The notes below the pieces were generated by a model, which was given only the letters and a program-made list of their open reading frames with translations, did no database searches and was not told where the DNA came from. 64,000 nt of DNA from Nocardia amikacinitolerans NBRC 108937 (GTDB taxonomy: Bacteria > Actinomycetota > Actinomycetes > Mycobacteriales > Mycobacteriaceae). The DNA lies in the NCBI RefSeq assembly GCF_001612615.1, contig NZ_BDAU01000021.1, positions 121,491-185,490 of the forward strand. Reading direction: 5' to 3'. The position numbers and the translations under genes are program-made. Shown in pieces: positions 17,501 to 25,893 of the stretch (position 1 is the stretch's first letter; each line of letters opens with the position of its first letter).

Positions 17501-19735
17501 GCCGCAGGACTGCACGACGCGCAGCTCATCCCGACGCTCAAGCGCAAGGAAGACGAGTCGGCGGGCGTGATCTCCGCGCTTGCCCAGCTCTACGTGCACG
17601 GTCACGCCGTCGACCTGCCGTCGCTGCTGCCCGCCGGTGACTACGCCGACGTGCCGCGAACGGTGTTCGTGCGCAAGGAGTACTGGCCGAAGGCGCAGAT
17701 CAACAGCGGCAGCGGCAATACCAAGGTGCCCGGCGCGCACGTCGCGCTGCCGGACGGTCGCCACGTCTGGGAGGTCCAGGCGGGTGTCGTCACGGATCTC
17801 CCGGCGCTGGTGAAGTCCGCCGCGGTGCAGGTGCTCAGCGATGTCGCGGTGGGCGCTTCGATCACCCACGGCGCGCTGCCTGCCGCCGGAACGCTGACCA
17901 CCACGCTGTCCCCGCACCTCGGCGGCGCGTCGGTGCAGGTGCACGCCAAGGAGGGCAACGGCTTCCGCCTGCTCTACGAGGCCGTCGTCACCTCCGGCGC
18001 CCCGCTGCCGGAAACCGCTGTCGCACAGCCGGTCACCGAGACCGCGGTCGCCACCGTCACCGAGCCCGAGGTCGTGGAGACCTTCGGCGACCGCTGGGAT
18101 CCCAACGGCAGTCAGACCATCGAGGAGCGGCTCGCCATCATCGTCGCCGAGTCCATGGGCTACGCGGTCGAGGACCTGCCGATGGAGATCCCGCTCATGG
18201 AGCTGGGTCTGGACTCGCTGATGGCGATGCGCATCAAGAACCGCGTCGAGTACGAATTCGACATTCCGCAGTTGCAGATCCAGGCCGTGCGCGACGCCAA
18301 CCTCAACGAGGTCGGCAAGGTGCTGCGCTACGCCATCGAGCACCGCGACGAGGTGCAGGCCATCGCCGACAAGCAGGCCGCGGGCGAGGAGATCGCCGTC
18401 GACGGCGACTTCATCGCCGCGGCGCGCTCGGCGCTGGAGGCGGGCGAGGATCCGGCCGCCGCGGCGAAGGCCGTTGGCGCACCGGTGCCGGGGCTCGACG
18501 CCGAGAACACCACGATCGAGGCCGAGGCGGAAAAGATTGTCGCCGAAGCGGAATCGGCCGCGGTCGCGCCTGCCGAGTCCACCCCGGCCGCCGCGCCTGC
18601 CGAGGCGGCGGCGATGTTCGGCGGTCAGCAGCAGAGCTCCGATGCCGAGGACGATGTGCCGCCGCGCGACGCCGCCGAGCGGCTGACCTTCGCCAGCTGG
18701 GCGGTCGTCACCGGCAAGTCGGCGGGCGGCATCTTCAACACCCTGCCGATCCTGGAGGAGGAGGTCGCCGAGAAGCTGGCGGCCCGCCTCACCGAGCGGG
18801 TCGGCGCCGAGATCACCGTCGACGACGTGCTCGACTGCGAGACGATCGAACAGCTGGCCGACGTGGTCCGCCAGCTCCAGGACAGCGGCGCCGACGTGGA
18901 CGGCTTCGTCCGGCCACTGCGTGCGCGCGCCGAGGGTTCGAACGCCGTTCCGGTCTTCGTGTTCCACCCCGCCGGTGGCAACACCCTGGTGTACGAGCCG
19001 CTGCTCAAGCGACTGCCCGCCGACACCCCGATGTACGGTTTCGAGCGAGTCGACGGCTCGATCGAGGAGCGCGCCCGCCAGTACCTGCCCGAGCTGCGCA
19101 AGCTGCAGGGCAACGGACCGTACGTGCTGTACGGCTGGTCCCTCGGCGCCGTCTTGGCGCTGCAGGTCGCGCAGCTGCTGCGGGCCGAGGGCGCGGACGT
19201 TCGACTGGTCGGCCTGATCGACCTGGCGATTCCGGTCGAGAACGAGGACAACAGCCCCGCCGAGCGGGTGCGCCGGATCGAGCGCTTCCAGGTCTTCGCC
19301 AGGAAGACCTACAACGTCCCCGGCGAGCTGGATCGCGGACAGATCGAAGAGCTGGCCGCAGCCAGTGACGAAGAGCAGTACAAGATGATCACCGACCTCA
19401 TCAAGATGAGCGGTGCGAAGATTCCGGGCGGCGTGCTCGAGCACCAGCGCACGTCGTGGATCGAACAGCGGGCACTGCAGCAGGTCCAGCCGAGTCGCTA
19501 CGACGGCGACGTCGTGCTCTACCTCGCCGATCGCTACCACGACGGCGCGATCGAGCTGGAGCCCCGTTACGCGGACCGGCGCCCGAACGGCGGCTGGGAC
19601 GAGTACATCGAAAACCTCGAGATCGTGCACATCCCCGGTGATCACTTGCAGATCGTCGACGAGCCGCGGATCGGCCGGATCGGTGCCGACCTGACCGCGA
19701 AGCTCGGGGAAATCGAGGCGAAAGGCGCACAGTGA
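14501..19735 (+). CDS. pks13: Polyketide synthase Pks13, mycolic acid condensing enzyme
   Basis: 1744 residues (M. tuberculosis 1733). Domains in order: N-terminal ACP (EFGLASRDA, phosphopantetheine Ser about 67); ketosynthase about 130-560 (active Cys about 311 in VDTACSST, then EAHGTGTPIGDP and KTNFGHLESG); acyltransferase about 710-1000 (GHSMGEVAG, Ser about 799); second ACP (LGLDSLMAM, Ser about 1239); and thioesterase about 1470-1744 (YGWSLGAV, Ser about 1547; His about 1715 in PGDHLQIV). It performs the Claisen-type condensation of meromycoloyl and carboxyacyl chains and passes the product to trehalose. There is no reductase domain, as expected. ATG 14501 follows TTGAGGAATTG. Its stop overlaps accD4 by four bases. 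Ala/Glu-rich linkers flank the AT and second ACP. Confidence 0.97.
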   Translation: MADNEGTPTQTTEIASAATEGTAAPATTDISVAELREWLRRWVADATGQPIEQITVDRPMEEFGLASRDALALGGDIEELTGVVLNATVVYKHPTIASLAEVIVHGEPEAPEESADDAFYTAGYTPGEAHDIAIVGLSTRLPGAGDTPESTWEFLINRGDGIREAPEGRWSEFLSEPEVAKAVAEGNTLGGYLDQDVVKGFDAEFFAMSPIEVERVDPQQRLMMELTWEALEHARIPASELRGESVGVFIGSSANDFQLIAALGLGGERDANLPATAQGYAIMGSVSSIIPNRVSYFFDFRGPSVSVDTACSSTIVAVHQAVRALRDGDADLALAGGVNMILTPMATLGFDMGGGVAKDGHIKAFSSDADGMVRSEGGGLVVLKRLADAERDGDRILAVIKGSAVNNDGRSNGLLAPNPDAQADVLRAAYRDAGIKPSTVDYIEAHGTGTPIGDPIEADALGRVIGRGRDADKPALLGSAKTNFGHLESGAGAASLAKVLMAFQHNVIPPNINYAGPSPFIPFEQARLKVVDEPTEFPRYSGVATVGISGFGFGGTNAHVVLQEYVPAAAQAEAPAANLDDENTDVVAEATEIVAEAAEVEAATAEAEASAEWSAEREEPLPVILAVSGYLPSRRKRAAAVLADWLESDAGRDVPLADVARSLAKRSHWRSRGVVIAKTHEEAVAGLRAIAAGKPGNGVFTADAPAAQGPVWVLAGFGAQHRKMGKQLYLENAIFRATVDQVDELVQDEAGYSIREMILDDAQDYNVGTSQVGIFTIQIGLAALLRAHGAEPTAVVGHSMGEVAGAYIAGGLALEDAVRVICARSRLMGEGEAMITDADVRNMALVELSAADVEAMLPEYPDVEVAVYAAPTNTVIGGPTEQVQAIVAKVEEAGKFARVLQTRGAGHTSQMDPLLGELAAELAGIEPTRMKAGLYSTVNKEQFYRPGHDPIHDEDYWVRNMRHSVYFTNAVKLAVDSGHTTFLELAPNSVALMQVLGTTFAAGLHDAQLIPTLKRKEDESAGVISALAQLYVHGHAVDLPSLLPAGDYADVPRTVFVRKEYWPKAQINSGSGNTKVPGAHVALPDGRHVWEVQAGVVTDLPALVKSAAVQVLSDVAVGASITHGALPAAGTLTTTLSPHLGGASVQVHAKEGNGFRLLYEAVVTSGAPLPETAVAQPVTETAVATVTEPEVVETFGDRWDPNGSQTIEERLAIIVAESMGYAVEDLPMEIPLMELGLDSLMAMRIKNRVEYEFDIPQLQIQAVRDANLNEVGKVLRYAIEHRDEVQAIADKQAAGEEIAVDGDFIAAARSALEAGEDPAAAAKAVGAPVPGLDAENTTIEAEAEKIVAEAESAAVAPAESTPAAAPAEAAAMFGGQQQSSDAEDDVPPRDAAERLTFASWAVVTGKSAGGIFNTLPILEEEVAEKLAARLTERVGAEITVDDVLDCETIEQLADVVRQLQDSGADVDGFVRPLRARAEGSNAVPVFVFHPAGGNTLVYEPLLKRLPADTPMYGFERVDGSIEERARQYLPELRKLQGNGPYVLYGWSLGAVLALQVAQLLRAEGADVRLVGLIDLAIPVENEDNSPAERVRRIERFQVFARKTYNVPGELDRGQIEELAAASDEEQYKMITDLIKMSGAKIPGGVLEHQRTSWIEQRALQQVQPSRYDGDVVLYLADRYHDGAIELEPRYADRRPNGGWDEYIENLEIVHIPGDHLQIVDEPRIGRIGADLTAKLGEIEAKGAQ

Positions 19736-21276
19736 GCACTACTGCCGAAAAACTCGCCGACCTGCGTAAGCGCCTCGAGCTGGCGCAGGAACCGGCGGGG
19801 GAAGCGGGAGTCGCGAAACGGGCCAAGAAAGGCATCCCCAGCGCCCGCGACCGGATCAACATGCTGCTCGATCCGGGAACGTTCGTGGAAATCGGCGCCC
19901 TGGTGCGCAAGCCGGGTGATCCCGCCGCGCTGTACGGCGACGGCGTCGTCACCGGCCACGGCCTCGTGGACGGTAGACCCGTGGCGGTGTTCTCCCACGA
20001 CCAGACCGTGTACGGCGGGTCGGTCGGCGAGATGTTCGGCCGCAAGGTCGCCTACATCATGGAGTACGCCGCCAAGGTCGGCTGCCCGGTCGTCGGCATC
20101 AACGACTCCGGCGGCGCGCGCGTTCAGGAGGCGGTCACCTCGCTGGCCTGGTACGCCGAGCTCGGCAGGCGCCAGGAGCCGCTGTCCGGCCTCGTTCCGC
20201 AGATCTCGATGATTCTCGGCAAGTGCGCGGGCGGTGCGGTGTACGCCCCCATCAACACCGACGTGGTGGTGGCGACCGAAGAGGCGTACATGTTCGTCAC
20301 CGGTCCCAAGGTGATCCGCGAGGTCACCGGCGAGGACGTCAGCCTGGAGGAACTCGGCGGCGCGCAGAGCCAGGCCGAGTACGGCAACATCCATCACGTC
20401 GCCAAGGACGAGCAGGCCGCGTTCCAGTGGGTGCGCGACTACCTGAGCTTCCTGCCGACCAGCTGCACCGAGCGGGCCCCGATCGTGAACCCCGGCCTGG
20501 AGCCGGAAATCACCGATTCCGACCGCGAACTGAACTCGATCGTGCCCGACTCCGACAACGCGGGCTACGACATGCACGAGATCCTGCTGCGCATCTTCGA
20601 CGACGGCGATTTCCACGAGATCGGCGCGACCGCGGGACGCAACATCATCACCGGCTTCGCCAGGGTGGACGGTCGCAGCGTCGGCGTGGTCGCCAACCAG
20701 CCGATGGTGTACGCCGGAGCGCTGGACGCTCGCGCCTCCGACAAGGCGGCGCACTTCGTCCGCCTCTGCGACGCCTTCGAGATCCCGCTGATCTTCGTGG
20801 TGGACACGCCCGGCTTCCTGCCCGGCGTGGAACAGGAGAAGATCGGCGTCATCAAGCGCGGCGGCCGCTTCCTGTTCTCCTTCGTCGAGGCGACCGTGCC
20901 CAAGGTGACGGTGGTGATCCGCAAGTCCTACGGCGGCGGTTACGCGGTGATGGGCTCCAAGCAGCTCGGCGCCGACGTGAACCTCGCCTGGCCGACCGCC
21001 CGCATCGCGGTGATGGGCGCGGAGAGCGCGGTGAGCCTGATCGGGGCGCGCCAGATCGAGGCCGCGCCGGAGGAGCAGCGCGCCGCGATGCGCCAGCAGA
21101 TGATCGACTTCTACAACGCGACCGTGGCGACGCCGTGGGTGGCCGCCGAGCGCGGGTACATCGACGCCGTCATCGAGCCGGCGACCACCCGCTTGGAGCT
21201 ACGCCGCGCCCTGCAGCTGCTGCAGGACAAGCAGCTCGAGCGCAACCCGCGCAAGCACCACCTGCTGCCGCTGTAA
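19732..21276 (+). CDS. accD4: Acyl-CoA carboxylase carboxyltransferase beta subunit AccD4
   Basis: 514 residues, biotin-dependent carboxyltransferase of the crotonase superfamily. It supplies the 2-carboxyacyl-CoA extender used by Pks13, working with an AccA3-type biotin subunit and AccD5/AccE encoded elsewhere. Both halves of the carboxyltransferase fold are visible: an N-terminal half with DGRPVAVFSHDQTVYGGSVGE and GGARVQEAV, and a C-terminal half with DTPGFLPGVEQE and KSYGGGYAVMGSK. The GTG start at 19732 overlaps the pks13 stop by four bases (GTGA), indicating translational coupling. Order and spacing match mycobacteria. Confidence 0.95.
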   Translation: MSTTAEKLADLRKRLELAQEPAGEAGVAKRAKKGIPSARDRINMLLDPGTFVEIGALVRKPGDPAALYGDGVVTGHGLVDGRPVAVFSHDQTVYGGSVGEMFGRKVAYIMEYAAKVGCPVVGINDSGGARVQEAVTSLAWYAELGRRQEPLSGLVPQISMILGKCAGGAVYAPINTDVVVATEEAYMFVTGPKVIREVTGEDVSLEELGGAQSQAEYGNIHHVAKDEQAAFQWVRDYLSFLPTSCTERAPIVNPGLEPEITDSDRELNSIVPDSDNAGYDMHEILLRIFDDGDFHEIGATAGRNIITGFARVDGRSVGVVANQPMVYAGALDARASDKAAHFVRLCDAFEIPLIFVVDTPGFLPGVEQEKIGVIKRGGRFLFSFVEATVPKVTVVIRKSYGGGYAVMGSKQLGADVNLAWPTARIAVMGAESAVSLIGARQIEAAPEEQRAAMRQQMIDFYNATVATPWVAAERGYIDAVIEPATTRLELRRALQLLQDKQLERNPRKHHLLPL

Positions 21277-21291
21277 TTTCCTCGCGAACCG

Positions 21292-21327
21292 GAATCGGGC
21301 CGTACTCCCTTGGAGACGGCCCGATTC
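21292..21327. terminator. Hairpin between convergent accD4 and cyclophilin genes
   Basis: Perfect 12-bp arms (21292-21303 and 21316-21327) with a 12-nt loop, centred in the 70-bp convergent gap. It could stop transcription from both sides. Confidence 0.7.
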
Positions 21328-21346
21328 GCGTCCTTGCGGAAGGTGT

Positions 21347-21844
21347 TCAGCCGACGGTCGCGGACTTGATGGTGACGGCCTCGAGCGGCACATCCTGGTG
21401 CATGCCCGCCGAGCCGGTCTTCACCCCCGCGATCTTGTCGACCACCTCGGTGCCGTCGACGACGGCGCCGAACACGGTGTAGCCCCAGCCGGACGGGGTC
21501 GGCGCCGAGTGGTTCAGGAAGTCGTTGTCGGCGACGTTGATGAAGAACTGCGCGGTGGCCGAGTGCGGGTCGTTGGTCCGCGCCATCGCGACGGTGTACT
21601 TGTTGTTCTTCAGGCCGTTGTTCGCCTCGTTCTGGATCGGGGCGTTGGTCTTCTTCTGGCTCATGTTGGGCTCGAAGCCGCCGCCCTGGATCATGAAGTT
21701 CGGGATCACGCGGTGGAAAATCGTGCCGTTGTAGTGGCCGGCGTTCACGTAGTCCACGAAGTTCTGCACCGTCTTCGGCGCCTTCTCCTCGTCCAGCTCC
21801 AGGACGATCGGACCGAAATTCGTCTCGAGATTCACCTTGGTCAT
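21347..21844 (-). CDS. Peptidyl-prolyl cis-trans isomerase, cyclophilin type
   Basis: 165 residues, single cyclophilin domain with no signal peptide, so cytoplasmic. Signature stretches are TIFHRVIPNFMIQGGGF (catalytic Arg in FHRV, then QGG), TAQFFIN, and the late VFGAVVDGTEVVDKIAGV. ATG 21844 is chosen because GGAAAGGT precedes it and the protein then begins at the first strand of the fold; in-frame codons upstream to 21937 lack conservation. It is convergent with accD4 and divergent from the Emb gene. A general folding enzyme; its link to the wall genes is positional only. Confidence 0.92.
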   Translation of the reverse strand: MTKVNLETNFGPIVLELDEEKAPKTVQNFVDYVNAGHYNGTIFHRVIPNFMIQGGGFEPNMSQKKTNAPIQNEANNGLKNNKYTVAMARTNDPHSATAQFFINVADNDFLNHSAPTPSGWGYTVFGAVVDGTEVVDKIAGVKTGSAGMHQDVPLEAVTIKSATVG

Positions 21845-21989
21845 ACCCATACCTTTCCATTCGGCCGGTAATGGGTCAGCACGTCGGGTCGACTTTCGGG
21901 GTGGAAAGGACCCCGGCCCGGAATTCGGCGAACTCACAGCATGCTTCCGGGACCCGGTGCCGTCCCTTTACCCGCTAGCATTGCCAACC

Positions 21990-24900
21990 GTGCCCGACGC
22001 CGCAACCGCTGTCTTGACGAAGCCTCCCGCCGCACCCGAGATCCGACCGAAGGATTATCGGACGGCGCGAATAATCGCGCTGGTAGCCGGAGTGTTGGGA
22101 GCCCTGCTGGCACTGGCGACGCCGTTCCTGCCCGTCGAGCAGACCACCGCGGTGCTGAAGTGGCCGCAGGGCGGCACGCTCGGCAACGTGCAGGCGCCGC
22201 TGATGTCGCAGGTGCCGACCGACCTGCGGGCCAGCATTCCGTGTTCGGCCGTGGCGACGCTGCCCGCGCAGGGCGGCATGCTGCTGGCGACCGCGCCGCC
22301 GCAGGGCGACCGTGCGGCGCTGGAGGCCATGTTCGTGCGGGTCTCCGAGTCGTCCGTCGACGTCGTCGACCGCAACGCGGTCGTCGCGTCGGCCGAGCGC
22401 GAGCGGATGGGCGAGTGCTCCTCGATCGTCATCACCTCCGATCGTGCGCGCACCCACGCCGCGTTCGAGGGACTGACCAGGACGGTCGAGCAGCCGACCG
22501 AGGACGGGCGCGGCGTCGAGACGGTCCAGGTCCCGGTCGAGGGACAGTTGACGGGTGACCTGCGTCCGCAGGTGGTCGGCGTCTTCTCCGATCTGAAGGG
22601 CGCTGTCCCGGCCGGTCTGTCCTTCGACATGACCGTCGACACTCGGTTCAGCTCCAGCCCGACGCTCGTCAAGATGATCGCGATGATCGCGGCGGTGCTG
22701 TGCACGCTGATCGCGCTCGCGGCGCTGGCCCGCCTGGACAGCAGCGACGGCCGCGGGCATCGCCGCTTCCTGCCCGCCAACTGGCGGAAGCCGACCTGGG
22801 CCGACGGCGCGGTGATCGGCACCCTGTTGCTGTGGCACTTCGTCGGCGCCAACACCTCCGACGACGGCTACATCCTGAGCATGGTGCGGGTGGCCCCGGA
22901 GGCGGGCTACATGGCCAACTACTTCCGCTGGTACGGCGTGCCGGAGGCGCCGTTCGGCTGGTACTACTACGTCATCCAGGTGTTCGCCGAGATCTCCACG
23001 GCCAGCCCGTGGGTGCGCCTGCCCGCGCTGGCCTGCGCCATCCTCTGCTGGATGGTGATCAGCCGCGAGGTGGTGCCCCGCCTCGGGCGCGGCGTGCGCA
23101 CCAGCAAGGTGGCGCTGTGGACCGGCGGCCTGGTGTTCCTCGCCTTCTGGCTGCCGTTCGACAACGGCCTGCGCTCGGAGCCGATCGTCGCCCTCGGCGC
23201 GCTGCTGACCTGGGTCTCCATCGAGCGCGCCATCGCGACCGGCCGCCTGCTGCCCGCCGCGGCGGCGGTGCTGATCGCCGCCTTCACGCTCGCGGCCGCG
23301 CCGACCGGTCTGATGTGCGTCGCGGCGCTGCTCGCCGGTATCCGGCCGCTGGTGCGGGTCGTGGTGCGTCGTCATCGCGAACACGGCACGCTGCCGCTGC
23401 TCGCGCCGATCGCGGCGGCGGGCGTACTCGTGCTGACGGTGGTCTACAGCGATCAGACCTTCGCGGGCATCCAGGAAGCGAACCGGGTGCGTCAGGCGAC
23501 CGGCCCGAACCTGGCCTGGTACGAGGACTACCTGCGCTACTACTACCTGTTCGTCGAGACGGTGGACGGCTCGCTCTCGCGCCGTTTCGCCTTCCTCGTC
23601 ATGCTGCTGTGCCTGTTCACCACCATGCTGGTGCTGCTGCGGCGCAGGCGGGTGCCCGGCATCGCGAGCGGCCCGACCTGGCGGCTGATGGGCATCGTGC
23701 TCGGCACGATCTTTTTCATGATGTTCAACCCGACGAAGTGGACCCACCACTTCGGCGCGTACGCGGGCATCGCCGGTTCGCTCGCCGCGGTCACCGCCGT
23801 CGCGGTCTCGGCAAGCGCGCTGCGGGCGCGCAAGAACCGGGCCATCTTCCTCGCAGGTCTGCTGTTCGTGCTGGCGATCGCGTTCTCCGGCATCAACGGC
23901 TACTGGTACGTCTCCAGCTTCGGTGTGCCGTGGTTCGACAAGCAGATCTCGCTGAGCGGCTACCAGTCCAACACGCTGATGCTCATGCTGTTCGGCCTCG
24001 CGCTCGCGCTGGTCGCCTGGTTCGCGCTGCGCGAGGATTACACCAAGCCGCAGCCCTCTGCGAAGACGGTGCGCGGCAGGCGGATTCGCAAGTTCGCCGC
24101 GATCCCGCTGACCGTGGTCGCCGCCATGATGGTGCTGCTGGAAGTCGCGTCGCTGGCGAAGGGCGCCTACTCGCAGTACCCGGCGTACTCGCTGGCCCGC
24201 TCCAACTTCGACGCGCTCGGCGGCAACATGTGCGGCCTGGCAAGCGACGTGCTCGTGGAGTCCGACCCGAACGGCGGGCGGCTGAACCCGATCATCGATC
24301 CGGCCGACCCGCCCGCCAACGGCGACCCGCTTGCGGGCGCGAAGCCGGTGGGCTTCGATCCCAACGGCGTGCCGGACGACCTGTCCGCTGACAGCGTGGA
24401 GGTGAAGCCAGGCACCGGCAACACCTCCACCCAGTCGGTCGGCGCGGCCTTCGCGGAAGGCGAGAGCGCGGGCACCGGCGGTGGTCAGGGCGCGCTCGGC
24501 GTCAACGGCAGCACCGTGGCCCTGCCCTTCGGTCTCGACCCGGCGACCACGCCGATCATGGGCAGCTACCAGGAGGGCGTGCAGCAGCCCGCCAACCTGA
24601 CCTCGAGCTGGTACGAGCTGCCCGCGCGCTCGGCCGACCGGCCGCTGGTGGTGATCTCGGCCGCCGGACGCATCCTCTCCTTCGACGACACCGGCTCGAT
24701 GAAGTACGGCCAGTCGCTGACGGTGGACTACGGCCGCCGCCAGCCCGACGGCAGCGTGCAGAAGCTGGGCACCTACCTGCCGCGCGACATCGGCCCCTTC
24801 CCGTCCTGGCGCAACCTGCGGGTGCCGCTCGACGAGCTCGCGCCGGACGCCGACGCGGTGCGCATCGTCGCCAACGACCCGATCCTGATCGGTGACCAGT

Positions 24901-25319
24901 GGCTGGCGTTCACCCCGCCGCGGATGCCGAAGCTGAACTCGCTCAACGACTTCCTCGGTTCCGAGCAGCCGATCCTGCTGGACTGGGCGGTCGGCCTGCA
25001 GTTCCCGTGCCAGCGGCCGTTCTACCACGAGAACGGCGTGGCCGAGGTGCCGAAGTACCGCATCCTGCCGGACCGGCCGCTGGCCATCAGCTCCACCAAC
25101 ACCTGGCAGGCCGAGGAATTCGGCGGCCCGCTCGGGTTCGCGCAGATGCTGGCCAAGTCCACCACCCTGCCGACCTACCTGAAGGACGACTGGGCGCGCG
25201 ACTGGGGTTCGCTGGAGCGCTACGACCAGTACGACTCGAACGCCGTGCCCGCCCGCCTGGAGACCGGGACGGCGAACCGTTCCGGTCTGTGGTCACCGGG
25301 CGACATGCGGGTGTTCTGA
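21990..25319 (+). CDS. embB: Arabinofuranosyltransferase of the Emb family, EmbB-like
   Basis: 1109 residues starting at GTG 21990. GT-C enzyme with a short N-terminal membrane segment, an extracytoplasmic lectin-like part, about a dozen membrane helices, and a large soluble C-terminal domain (from about residue 730). The first major loop has the catalytic pair in NTSDDGYIL (Asp291/Asp292). The residue matching ethambutol-resistance position 306 of mycobacterial EmbB is Met (about 298). The FNPTKWTHHFG stretch and the C-terminal RSGLWSPG resemble EmbB more than EmbA or EmbC. It polymerises arabinan of arabinogalactan from decaprenyl-phospho-arabinose. Unlike in mycobacteria, it faces its paralogue instead of following it. 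The start is moderately certain; no strong ribosome site is seen. Confidence 0.85.
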   Translation: MPDAATAVLTKPPAAPEIRPKDYRTARIIALVAGVLGALLALATPFLPVEQTTAVLKWPQGGTLGNVQAPLMSQVPTDLRASIPCSAVATLPAQGGMLLATAPPQGDRAALEAMFVRVSESSVDVVDRNAVVASAERERMGECSSIVITSDRARTHAAFEGLTRTVEQPTEDGRGVETVQVPVEGQLTGDLRPQVVGVFSDLKGAVPAGLSFDMTVDTRFSSSPTLVKMIAMIAAVLCTLIALAALARLDSSDGRGHRRFLPANWRKPTWADGAVIGTLLLWHFVGANTSDDGYILSMVRVAPEAGYMANYFRWYGVPEAPFGWYYYVIQVFAEISTASPWVRLPALACAILCWMVISREVVPRLGRGVRTSKVALWTGGLVFLAFWLPFDNGLRSEPIVALGALLTWVSIERAIATGRLLPAAAAVLIAAFTLAAAPTGLMCVAALLAGIRPLVRVVVRRHREHGTLPLLAPIAAAGVLVLTVVYSDQTFAGIQEANRVRQATGPNLAWYEDYLRYYYLFVETVDGSLSRRFAFLVMLLCLFTTMLVLLRRRRVPGIASGPTWRLMGIVLGTIFFMMFNPTKWTHHFGAYAGIAGSLAAVTAVAVSASALRARKNRAIFLAGLLFVLAIAFSGINGYWYVSSFGVPWFDKQISLSGYQSNTLMLMLFGLALALVAWFALREDYTKPQPSAKTVRGRRIRKFAAIPLTVVAAMMVLLEVASLAKGAYSQYPAYSLARSNFDALGGNMCGLASDVLVESDPNGGRLNPIIDPADPPANGDPLAGAKPVGFDPNGVPDDLSADSVEVKPGTGNTSTQSVGAAFAEGESAGTGGGQGALGVNGSTVALPFGLDPATTPIMGSYQEGVQQPANLTSSWYELPARSADRPLVVISAAGRILSFDDTGSMKYGQSLTVDYGRRQPDGSVQKLGTYLPRDIGPFPSWRNLRVPLDELAPDADAVRIVANDPILIGDQWLAFTPPRMPKLNSLNDFLGSEQPILLDWAVGLQFPCQRPFYHENGVAEVPKYRILPDRPLAISSTNTWQAEEFGGPLGFAQMLAKSTTLPTYLKDDWARDWGSLERYDQYDSNAVPARLETGTANRSGLWSPGDMRVF

Positions 25320-25332
25320 CCCCGAACGTAAG

Positions 25333-25386
25333 CAGGGCCGTGCCGCAGGTGAGAATTCACCGGCGCACGGCCCTGTGCGTTTTCGG
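25333..25386 (+). terminator. Rho-independent-like terminator after Emb gene
   Basis: Perfect 11-bp arms (25333-25343 and 25365-25375) with a 21-nt loop that can fold further, followed by GTGCGTTTTCG. It starts 13 nt after the stop codon. Confidence 0.7.
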
Positions 25387-25480
25387 GGGGACGTAGTAGG
25401 GATTTCGGACAGACTCGTAGACACGGCTTTTCGGCTTTCGCCGGCCTGCCGCGGCTGAGTTCGGGGGTCGGGGGTTCGGC

Positions 25481-25642
25481 TCAGACCTCGAGCATGCGGC
25501 GCCCGAGTTCCCGGCGCAGGACCTCCTGGGAAGGGAGGCGGCCGAGTACCCGCTGCACCGCAGGGCGTATTTCGCGCTTTTCCTCGTCGGTGAGCAGATC
25601 GACGAGATCGCGGAGATCCATGTCATCGAAGGCTGCTGTCAT
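25481..25642 (-). CDS. Small hypothetical protein (53 aa)
   Basis: A 53-residue frame starting at ATG 25642, preceded by a GTGGGT sequence. The protein is strongly charged and predicted largely helical (MTAAFDDMDLRDLVDLLTD, then EEKREIRP and a final RRELGRRMLEV). It lies in the convergent gap between the two Emb genes and downstream of neither. Codon third positions are GC-rich, as in real genes of this genome. No family is recognised. It could be a conserved Nocardia/Rhodococcus small protein or a chance frame. Confidence 0.5.
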   Translation of the reverse strand: MTAAFDDMDLRDLVDLLTDEEKREIRPAVQRVLGRLPSQEVLRRELGRRMLEV

Positions 25643-25893
25643 ACCCACAAGATTACGGTCCAAACGCGGCGGCGTCTCGTATTCGAATCATCGGTTACGG
25701 AGGTGTCACCTCATCGAAACCGACAGTGCGTCAGGAGGTTTCGTGGGGGGCGCGGGACGCGGGGTCGCCGGGGGACGGCGGTTCGAAACCGACCGTCCGG
25801 CCTCCCGGTCGGTACGCGACCGACGACCCGTTCGGGGTCGAACTCCCCGTCGTCCCGGCGGATTCGCGGCCGGGACGACGGCGGAGATATGCC

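Noticed and set aside
14453..19645. Very long open frame (1730 codons) on the minus strand opposite pks13
   Set aside because: High GC content leaves the antisense frame open; the translation is Arg/Gly/His/Asp-rich with no recognisable motif, while the plus strand encodes a complete Pks13.
21845..21937. N-terminal extension of the cyclophilin
   Set aside because: Unconserved, Pro/Arg-rich residues; a good ribosome site directly precedes ATG 21844.
21975..25028. Minus-strand frame of 1017 codons opposite the other Emb gene
   Set aside because: Same artefact; the plus-strand protein carries all family motifs.
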